A stretch of DNA of 64,000 nucleotides, taken from contig ML679961.1 of assembly GCA_007922225.1 (NCBI GenBank), positions 9,171,433-9,235,432 of the forward strand. The letters are read 5' to 3'. The position numbers and the translations under genes were made by a program. The notes under the pieces were generated by a model, which worked only from the letters and a program-made list of their open reading frames with translations, did no database searches and was not told where the DNA came from. Origin of the DNA: Emydura subglobosa (taxonomy: Eukaryota; Chordata; Testudines; Chelidae). Positions 55,400-64,000 of the stretch are shown piece after piece (within the stretch, counting starts at the first letter, position 1; each line of letters starts with the position of its first letter).

Positions 55400-57020
55400 C
55401 CTAGCGTTGTGACGGACAGGCGTGGGAGATACTAGAGCTAAAAGAGATTCAGTGAGCGAGCAAAGGGGATGGAGCTAGGAGTGCTGGGATGCTGCCACAT
55501 CCTTGGGCTTGAAGTAGTTTCTATGATGCACAGGCTTTACAGTTTTGTTCAACAGCTCTCAGCACCCCCCCACTGTACAAATTCTAACGTCACTGGGAGT
55601 GAGTGACTTTTTTTTTTTAACCTCTGTTTTCCAGTTTGTTTACTCTAGATATTTGGCAGCGCCTTGGCGTATAGTCAGTTTCATTTCTGATGGTGCACGC
55701 TTTTGCCAAGGCTCTACAAGAGAGGGGTTTAACAGTAAGACCAGTGGCGGAACTGGTGGAAAGTGAACTGGCCCCAAGCAGCCAGGTGGGATGTGAACAG
55801 AGAGAACCAGGAGGTGAAGAAAATGGGGAGGCCCTAATTATGTTTGTTGTTGTTCTCAGGCCTTCCCAAAGGAGTCTTTTAAACATATCCATGGCGGAGG
55901 GAGGCCAGCAACATCCTTATAACAATTTTTTAAGGATTATTTTTAAAATCCAGGTCCTGCTATTTAAAGGGTATCTTCTCAGGAAGTGAATTATTTGAAA
56001 TTCATCAGCTAAAACAAAGAATCGAGTTTGCAGTGTCTCTTTAGCAGTGCACAACTTTGTGACTGTCAGCGTTGGTTGGGCCTTTTAGTAACTTTTCATC
56101 ATGGAAGGATTCTGAAACCATTTGCTCGACATTGAATGCTTTGTATAGCAGATGTGAAATCTTGGTCTTTAAGAGTGCCTCTATAAATAAAGATGTATGC
56201 TACATTCAAATACATAAGGGGGGTAGCCAAACCGCCCAACCTTTTAAACGGCTTATTAGAGATTCCACAAAGAATGACTGTTTGGAGTGGTGGAGCTGCT
56301 AAAAGTGGTCTCTGTACTAATAAGTATAGTAAGCGTCTCTACTAGTAAATAACAGGTGGGCTGTATTGACATGCTTTGCTTGAGGTCCTGGTTTTATATT
56401 TCACGCAAAGCAAATGTTGCCTTGATATGACTTTTGTGTTATGGTTCAAGTGTCAGACTCTGCATTAATTTTCTGCAAATTAAACTTGCAGCTTTCACTT
56501 TGTCCTCTTTTTTTTTTTTTTTTTTTTGGATGGGAGCGGGTAAACACTAAGAGATCTCTGGACAAGTCACAGCAGCTGGAGGGTACGGGGTTTCTCTGTG
56601 GAGTGAAGGAATTTCATCAGAGAAGCTACTGTTCGACTGTGTTCTCAGCATTTTGGCAAGTGTTCTTCAGATTAACCCTTCTGTACAAACAGTTGCAAAA
56701 ATATAATCAGGTGCTTCTGCGTTGTTCGAAGTAAATATATTTTGGCCATGTCTAAGTGCGAAATAGAGGTTGAAGAGTGAAGATGTGTGGGGTCGCTGCT
56801 GTAAATCCCTCTTCAAGCCAAATTCAGTGTTGTCACTGATGGTCAGTTATTTTCTGATTTTTCTCGGATTTTCCTGAGCAAACATGGTATCAAAGAGAGC
56901 TACCAAATCAGGGGCCCTGAAGTGTGGTCTGTGGAACTGTGACCCATCAAGAGGGTCACCCATCAAGTCAGAGTATCCAAGACTTTGGGACTGAACATGC
57001 AACTTTATTTAGACCCGTAA
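55400..57020. other. SAMD4A intron, no recognised gene
   Basis: A (T)n run lies at 56510-56527. The rest shows no repeat or coding pattern that I can name. Confidence 0.45.
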
Positions 57021-57029
57021 AGTCACACT

Positions 57030-57626
57030 CATCTCTGCTCCCAGCCGTTACTGTGCTCCCTGCTGAGGTAATACTGGTGTGACCACTGCTAGAATGCTCT
57101 GTCCTGTTCTGGTGTCCACGATTCAAGAAGGATGCTGATAATTTGGAGGGGGTTCTGAGAAGAATCACGAGAATGATTAAAGGATTAGAAAACCTGTTTA
57201 ACAGTGGTAGACTCAAGGAGCTCAACCTATTTAGCTTACCGAGGAGAAGGCTAAAGGGTGACTTGATCACAGTTTATAAATACCTAAATGGGGGTGGGGG
57301 GAAATTGATAATGGATTCTTCAAGCTAGCAGACAAAGGTATAACAAGATTCAATAGCTGGAAGTTGAAGTTAGTCAAATTCAGACTGGAGATAAGGTACA
57401 CATTTTTAACCATGAGGGTAATTAACCGTTGGAACAAGTTACCAAGGGTTGTGGTGGATTCTCCATCGCTTTTGATTTTTAAATCAAGATTGGTTGTTTT
57501 TCTAAAAGATCTGGAGTAGTTCAAACAGCAGTTAATTCAGCAAAGTCCTGTGGCCTGTGTTCTGCAGGAGGTCAGACTGGATGATCACAACGGGCCCTTC
57601 TAGCCATGGAATCTATGAATCTATTC
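57030..57626 (+). mobile_element. CR1 LINE 3' end
   Basis: The broken frame carries LRRITRMIKGLENLFN and RLKELNLFSLPRRRLKGDLI. The end of ORF2 (NRWNKLPRVVVDSPS-like, near 57423-57465) and a tail GAATCTATGAATCTATTC at 57608-57625 follow. 5'-truncated. Confidence 0.85.
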
Positions 57627-58394
57627 AGAGCACTGCAGAGGTCACCTCCCCAATGTCAGGGTTGTGGAAAAGGCTTGCCCAGCCCGTGCCTCTACACCCG
57701 GGGGCTGCAGGGAGTTACAGTAGGGAGGGCATTTGCAATGGGCGGATCCCCCCGAATGAAATAACACAGAAATCCACCCACAGAAGAGCTATTGCTAGTT
57801 AATCCGTTTTCCTAGGTGCAGTGTCTAGTGCATTAGGAATAAAGCAGTGATCAAAAACGCTGCCTGGACTGTGCAGGAAGGAGAAACACTCTGATGGCTG
57901 CCAGTCAAGTTTGAAATATTTTTGCCCTTCTCTGCTTTCGTACAGGTTCTCTTCCCCCCATCCTCTAATCTGAATCTGACAGAACTGTGTACGTTGCTGT
58001 GTCCATTTCAGAGGTGCACATCTCATGTCAGTAGTTGCATCTCCTCCAGTAAACATTTCAGCAAATCTTTTCTTAGGAATGTCTCCGATTGCATATTAAA
58101 AAAGCCGCGGGAGTGCTTCGCTAGAGAAAACGATCGTTTCTTGCCTGACTTCTCACATTGAGCTCATCACCAGCAAAGGCTGTGCTTAAACCACGGAGGT
58201 AATGCAGGAGAGAAAGAGCCCAAACTCCGTGTGGGTGTGTGTACACAGCTTTTTAAAAAATGACTCGCGTAACAATATTGGCTCTTTCCCCAGTTCCTAG
58301 AGGCCTCCGCTGTTGTCTCTGAAACGCCTTGGATTGTGTGCACAGGGTAGGGGGTGAGGATGGGGGAATTTTCTCTCTCTCCCCCCCAGTGAAT

Positions 58395-58845
58395 GTCAGG
58401 GGTCAGACCAGCTGGGACCAGCTGCTGGCCTGCTCCCTGCTTAACTTGGCTGCTAGGCAACCAGTGAGCGCAGCTGCACGGCCTTGGTAAGTGTGGCCCC
58501 CAAAGCAGATCAGCAGCTGCTCAACGTGTACCACTCCCACAGCTGTGCTTGCCCTTCTCCCGCCCGGTTCCCGTCCTGCTCGTCTTGTTTCCAAACCTGC
58601 TCCTACCCCACCGACTGTCGGCTCCGGCTCCAGCCCTTGTTCCCCCTCCGACTCCTGGCTTCGATCCTCATCTCCCCTCTGGCTGACCCTCCAGCTCTGG
58701 CACTCGGCGTCTGTCCCTCCGGTACTGACCCTTGGCTCGTTCCCGGACAGTTCTCCCTGGAACCCAGCTCTAACCAGTAGGCCAAACTCTCCCTTCAACC
58801 ATTAGGCTTGAGCACCCACGGCCCAGTCGGCTACAGTAAGGGTCT
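58395..58845 (+). repeat. GC-rich block, possible LTR (R-U5) remnant
   Basis: C/T-rich + strand with the repeated style CCTGCTCCTACCCC, CTCCGGCTCCAGCCC and CTGACCCTTGGCTCG, similar to known reptile Gypsy LTR interiors. Open frames on both strands come from composition. The ends are not defined, so this is tentative. Confidence 0.35.
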
Positions 58846-59169
58846 GGGCTGTGCAGTAACGTCGTAACTGCTACACCAGCCTTCCGGGGGTAGCTGTCAG
58901 AGCTGTCCAGTGGGGGAGGGCAGTTTGCCCCAGACCCCCTGTTTTGAAAGGCCCCCCAAACCCCTTCAGTTTGCGTGAGTGGCGTTGCGATGTGGTGTTG
59001 CAACCCTGTGCACAAGGAGCCGGGAGCATGAGTTGGGCCCAGCCCTATGGGACAGGAGCCGTCGCCGCGTGAGGTGAGGGTGTGCCGTCCTGGCACCTCA
59101 GTTTCAGACAGGAGAGTGTGGGGGGCCCTCGGTAAAAACCTCTTTGCGACCCTGGTTATCGTCATTCTG

Positions 59170-61000
59170 CACCCCTAGGTGAGGTGTTAGCATCACTGAA
59201 TCTGTGCAGTCTCAAATCCCAGGGGGCAGGGGCTCTCCCGTTGCTTGCCACCAAACCTCTCCTATGCCCTGGCCTGTTTGGGGCCAGCTTAGAGCTCTCT
59301 CCCATGGCAGGCCGTGAAGGTACACTGGGGCGTGGAGGAGTCTCCTCCGTAGCTCCACCGTGAGACAACGAGTATGGTGGGCCTTTTCCAGGCTAGGGGC
59401 GTCACAGGAGAATTAAACCCCATTACAGTGCGGAGTCGCTTGTAAGGCATTTCCCTCTTGAGATCACCTCTGACCCTGACCGTTCTTATCCATCTTTCTT
59501 CATTCTCTGCAGAGCACAAGGGCTGTTGTCTTGCTCTCACATCTAGCCTAGACAGGAAACTGATTTTGAAGCAATTGCTGTGTGTTTCTGTTTTTCCTGC
59601 ACTTGATTTCCATTTTCCTCTGCCTGTCCATGTCGCCAGAAATGTCCTTAGCTTTGTCTGTGGCAGGTCATGGGTGCTACCAGGTGTAATAAAGTCTTTG
59701 CCCCTAAAGCATTGTTGCATTCTGAAATGTACTGCATGGCAGTATCCTGCCTTGTTAAGGGCCAGACTTTGCTGCTTTTGCTCCTACTGAATAGTGGTTC
59801 ACGCCACGTGCAGCTGTTGATTTCAGTGGGATCACTCGTGGGAGAAGATACTACGTGGTGTGAGCAACAGCGTCAAAATCCGGTCGGAAGTGAGGAGCCA
59901 GAAAACAGAGGGCTGTACTCTGATTCCCTGACTCTTGCTTAGCAGCATGTGACTCCACATACGATCCCATTGAGGCCGACAATGCTACTAGTGGGGTGAG
60001 ATGCTCTTTGATATGAGTCAGGGCTTCCAGGTTCTGGTTCTGGGTTTATTTACCCCAGATTGGCACTGCTGTTACCCCACTGGGCCGAGCTGGGCTTTCT
60101 GTTGCGCCAGTGTACGTGCAGAGTAGAGTCCCTCCTTGGACTTTGATGGACTCATTCTGGGTTTACATGGCCGAATTTGATCCAGTGACTTCACTGAAGT
60201 TGCTCCTAATTGATACCGGTTTAATAGAGTCACCAGGTTGTGGTCTTCTCAGGATGTTTGCTTCATAGGCCTGCAGGTGAAGTGCTTTGCAACAGCGGAC
60301 ACATTCTACATGAAGGCAGATCAGAGTTCCCGAATTTATAAGTAAAACAAATTGACGGAAGAATAGCCGTTGGTTGGCTCTCCTGCTTGTGTAACTTTAT
60401 AGAGGGGCAGCTACAGAGGAGCAAGGAGCATGGCATACTGCAAAGTCTTAGCTCTCTTCTACCCAGGCAGGGCTGTGATAGAATCCATGGCCGTTTGCTG
60501 CTGCTTGTTGTATTGGTCATATTGGATAGAAGTGAAACCACCAGCTTTTTTAGGAGGGCAGCAATTGGCTATGCGTATGGAGCTAAGGTCTTATCTACGC
60601 TGGGGATTTTTGCAGTGGTGTAGCTGCACCAATGTGTTGTCATTATTATTATTTATTTGTATTATCATCGCTCCTAGGAGCCCCCGTCACAGACCAGGAC
60701 CTGTGGAAATGCCTAGTGCAGACACACTGCTTCAATGCGAAACGTGGCTAGCACCATTGCAGCTTAGCCTGAAACTACAGTGCTGCCAACTTCCTCTCTC
60801 CCAACAAAACAATATTACAGTACTGCCAACCCCCCCCCCCCAGCGTCCCTTAGCTGTGTTGTCTTGGAAGTGCTAACAGGAGTGAAAGATAGTAAGTTAT
60901 TTTTGTCGTTAAAGTAAGCAGAGCTGACTCTGCACACAATCAGAGAGCAGTTACACGAAGAAGGTGACATGTTTTGTCTTTGTCCAGAGTAGAACCTTTC
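59170..61000. other. SAMD4A intron, no recognised gene
   Basis: It contains a short fragment of the MIR/CORE-type dispersed repeat (about 60645-60715, TATTTGTATTATCATCGCTC) and a C-run (60828-60841). Nothing else supportable. Confidence 0.45.
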
Positions 61001-61009
61001 TTTGCGATA

Positions 61010-61110
61010 AATTCCACTCACATTTACACTGGTGTAATGTGAAGTCAGTGAACCAGATTCCCAGTGGATGTAAATCAGTGTAGCTCCACTGACTTTATTG
61101 GAGGAAGGAT
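61010..61110. repeat. Short palindromic MITE remnant
   Basis: ATTTACACTGGTGTAATGTG and GGATGTAAATCAGTGTAGC are partly complementary around a weak centre. It ends with CTCCACTGACTTTATTGGAG. Low conservation. Confidence 0.4.
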
Positions 61111-61237
61111 GGTTTAGTGGAAAGGGTGCTGGACAGGGTCTCAGTCCAATTTCTGACTCCGCCACAGACTTCCTGTGTGACTTTTGGAAAGTCACTTAGT
61201 CTACCCTGTGCCTTAGAGCCCCATTATGAGATAATGC
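61100..61237 (+). repeat. MIR-type SINE, 5' part
   Basis: ATGGTTTAGTGGAAAGGGTG, TCTGACTCCGCCACAGACTT, CCTGTGTGACTTTTGGAAAG and TCACTTAGTCTACCCTGTGC match the MIR head and core. It stops abruptly where the DIRS fragment begins. Confidence 0.75.
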
Positions 61238-61500
61238 TACTTCTTCAAGTTCTTGCTCGCATCCATTCCTTGCTTGTTGCGTGCAGAGTTGCCGGGGATT
61301 TTTCCTTTAGTGGTATCTGTAGGACTGGCTTTTGCACCTTCTGGAGCCGTGCAGCTATGTGCTGGTATAAGGGGCACCGCCGGCTCCACACCCTCTCAAC
61401 TCCTTCTTTTACCCCCTGTTACTGTCGGGGGACCTGGGCAGTCTCCCATGCCCAGCCATGTGGGGTAGGGTTTTTTCATTTTGCTGTGTTTGTTGGGTCT
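61238..61500 (+). mobile_element. Isolated DIRS left terminal repeat (copy 3)
   Basis: TTCTTCAAGTTCTTGCTCGC, TTTCCTTTAGTGGTATCTGT, TGTGCTGGTATAAGGGGCAC and CTCAACTCCTTCTTTTACCC align in order with the left inverted repeats of DIRS copies 1 and 2. No DIRS coding sequence follows. Either the copy was almost wholly deleted or a solo terminus was inserted. Confidence 0.75.
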
Positions 61501-61699
61501 CATCCTTCACACTGTCCCAATGACACAATGTGCCCTTATCCTGGGCCCGTGGCTCTGACTGTAGCATCAGGCCTTGGGTTACAAGCCCTGCTATTATGCT
61601 CTGGTTATTGCTTGTATTATGGTAGTGCCTAGAAGGCCCAGTGCTACATTAAGGCTAGTAGTACTGGCTTTCTTTATTATTTTTCAAACCCTTTTTATT

Positions 61700-62940
61700 G
61701 CCCCATTATAAAGTTTACTCTTGTCAGGTTGATACTTAAATTTTAAGGCCAGACGAGACCATTCTGATCATCACCTCTGACCTGCTGCATTACACAGGCC
61801 AGAGAATTGCACTCACTGACCCCTGCATAGAGCCCAGTAACTTGTGTTTGACGGACGCGTATCTTGGTTTGAGCCATACAGTCCTGTGTGATCCTGCTGC
61901 GTTTGCCGGGGCCACTCAGATCGCTGTTTCAGCCAATGTTAACAGTAGTAACAGAGCATTTATATCTGTTGCGTAACATCTTAACATTCCAGGAATACAT
62001 TGTGGTTAATTCAGGAACAATTTCCAACATATTCTTTGTTGCGTGTGTTACTTCTGTCCAAAAAGCGAGTGGTAGTTGACATGATCTTACTACTTTCCTT
62101 TCCACGTGGCATGATGACTGAAGAGCTGAGATGTGCACAGCCAAAGCTTCCTGAAGCAAAGATCCAGACTGCTTAGCAGAGAGCCTGGTGACGTAGGTGA
62201 AAGTAACCAGCAAACGTAAAACTCCAGCTTACTCTGCACTTAATTTGGTTGGCGCGCTCTTTAATTCATGTCGTTTGCCTGAAGATCTATTTTGGTTTAT
62301 GTGCAGCTTATGTAAGATTTTTGACTATGAAGATGGTGTTTTAGCCATAACTGAAATTGATGATAACCATAGGAAATGCTTATGAAAATGTAAACAATGC
62401 CATGCTTTAAAGAAAACCCTGAGTGTGTTTCAGATAAGGAGGGGGAATGCCTTGGGGGCGTTGTGTGCATCAGTTTCCATAACACCTGTTCACAGCGGGA
62501 TGAGCTGTGGCCCCGGCACCAGCCCAGTGTATGGGGCAGTGCATTGTTGCACTGTCCCGGCATGGCCTCAGAGGCAGGTTATGACCCAGCTCTGATTCCT
62601 GGTTCTCCCGTGCTCTGGTGGGGAGATACTCTGACAGCTCTTGTACCTGGCGCAACGTCCATCCCATGTGTGTGTCTGTTAGTATGCTGGGGAGGCAGAA
62701 CTAGGCTCCATCCATTCCCCACCCCACCCACCAGCCAGAGTAAATGAACGCTCAGTGAAGGACTGTGCCCTCTCTGTTCTGCTACCTGCAGTGTAAGGGA
62801 GTGAGGTGGCGTCTTACCCCCCACCCCATGTGGGTGCACAGGATAAGCCGTGATCTGGTTTAGGCTTTAATCTCCATCACATTCAAATGACTGTGTACTA
62901 TATTTTGGAATGGCATCATAAGTAACTACTTCCCCAGCTC
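61700..62940. other. SAMD4A intron, no recognised gene
   Basis: No supportable coding frame. A faint CR1-like phrase (CAGACGAGACCATTCTGATC) is at 61749-61768. Confidence 0.4.
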
Positions 62941-62944
62941 CATT

Positions 62945-63365
62945 GCATGGGTTAGACCAACGGTTCCCAACCTGTGGCCCGGGGGCCAAAAGTCGCCTGC
63001 GGGGGCTTTCAAAATGGCATGCGGCTCCCCTCCCGCTGGCTGCAGAAGGGAGCCGCTGCCTAAGGACCCAGATGGAGCGTATTTCCACGGGGCTACGAGA
63101 CCCTTGCAGGCTCCTTGATGTAGCCAAGGGGATGGGAGATCAGTGCTCCCCTCCCCCTGGCTGTAGCAGAGAGCACAGCAAAGCGCTCTACCTTGAGTCC
63201 CTAGGTGCTGAGGTCCCTGCTGGAGCCAGAGAGAGGGGAGCAGTGAGCTTCTGTCCCCATGGTTGCAGAAGGGAGCCACTGCCCAGGGACCCAAGTGGAG
63301 CACATGGGGCTACAGGATGCCTGCGGTTTCCTTGCTGCAGCCAGGGGGAGGGGAGATCAGCAACT
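62945..63365. repeat. Direct duplication within an unclassified repeat
   Basis: 63040-63145 (GCTGCAGAAGGGAGCCGCTG ... GGGATGGGAGATCAG) recurs at 63262-63361 (GTTGCAGAAGGGAGCCACTG ... GGGAGGGGAGATCAG), offset about 220 bp. The start ACGGTTCCCAACCTGTGGCC resembles hAT-type ends. Frames here are repeat-derived. Confidence 0.6.
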
Positions 63366-63465
63366 ACTTCGTGAGAAAGTTAACACCCTATATGCCACTC
63401 TTTTGTGTATGATAAATAGTCCGGCAGCCATTCTAGGGGAATACAAATGTCCCTTTGGTTTATGA

Positions 63466-63562
63466 CAGACAAGGCGGGTGAGGTAACATCTTTTATTGGA
63501 CCAACTTCTGTTTGTGAGAGTGACAAGCTTATGAGCAACACCGCTCTTCTTTGGGTCTGGTT
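63466..63562. repeat. Half copy of the TA-flanked fold-back family
   Basis: GACAAGGCGGGTGAGGTAAC, ATCTTTTATTGGACCAACTT and TGTGAGAGTGACAAGCTT match the left arm of the element at 26940-27269. No right arm follows. Confidence 0.7.
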
Positions 63563-64000
63563 TATGATGCAGTTCCAGATCCTAGGATGGATAATGACAG
63601 CGGTTAACTTTTGAGCTGCCTTGTTTCCTGTTTGAATAGTGAGAAAGTGATTGAGGTTTTGCTGGTTTAGAAATTGTCTCTACTGGTGGTTTCAGTAGCA
63701 CTGTAGATTAATTTAATAATCTGATATAAAACTAGAGAGTGAGGCCATAGTTACAATTCAGTCTCTTCCAAATCATTACTTTACAGTAATTTTAAAAAAC
63801 CCTAAATAAATTCCAGGAGAAGAAACTAGAGTTTGTAGCACAAACCTGACAGCTAGCATTTAATATGATAAAAAGACCACTCCTAAAGATGCAGTTGACC
63901 AAGGCAACTACTACACACAATAAAATCTCTCAAACAGCAAAAACTATATTAAAACACTGGTTGTAATTTAAACCAAAATACTTTGAATTGGTTAAAATGT

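Overview
This is vertebrate nuclear DNA, most likely from a turtle. Two single-copy genes set the frame. The two last coding exons of CGRRF1 lie near the left end on the + strand, and the promoter region and first coding exon of SAMD4A (Smaug1) lie near 40-42 kb, also on the + strand. This gene order and orientation is conserved in amniotes (human 14q22). The repeat content (many CR1 LINE 3' ends, MIR-type SINEs, palindromic DNA-transposon remnants, a Gypsy element and several DIRS elements) fits a turtle best. A crocodilian is less likely but not excluded. There are no bacterial-type genes, CRISPR arrays or operons.

Layout. Bases 1-9446 are CGRRF1 intron sequence around one small exon (2661-2768). 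The last intron carries a 3.9-kb internally deleted Gypsy element with two LTRs (4419-8349). The CGRRF1 terminal RING exon (9447-9794) is followed by a 3'UTR with a GT microsatellite and paired AATAAA signals near 10.95 kb. From 11 to 38.6 kb is intergenic DNA dominated by repeats: MIR and CR1 pieces, a first DIRS element (20258-24391), fold-back elements, a Harbinger transposase remnant split by a solo LTR (27272-28300), and a second DIRS element (28305-34536) split by a solo retroviral LTR (32570-33307). From 38.6 to 39.5 kb is a minisatellite abutting the SAMD4A CpG island (about 39490-40260). SAMD4A coding exon 1 ends at 41972. The rest of the window is its first coding intron, with older CR1, MIR and MITE remnants and one isolated DIRS terminal repeat at 61.24-61.5 kb.

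The two host genes are not known to act together. CGRRF1 is an ER-associated RING ubiquitin ligase, and SAMD4A is a cytoplasmic RNA-binding translational repressor. The transposons are decayed: all coding regions carry stops, frameshifts, deletions or altered catalytic residues.

I did not find a clearly new biological system. The most unusual items are an acidic-repeat reading frame inside the Gypsy LTR, three DIRS-derived copies in 64 kb (two with full inverted-repeat and internal-complementary-region architecture), nested insertions with readable target duplications, and a minisatellite directly beside the SAMD4A promoter. Family assignments rest on recognised motifs and internal comparison by eye; no database search was run.
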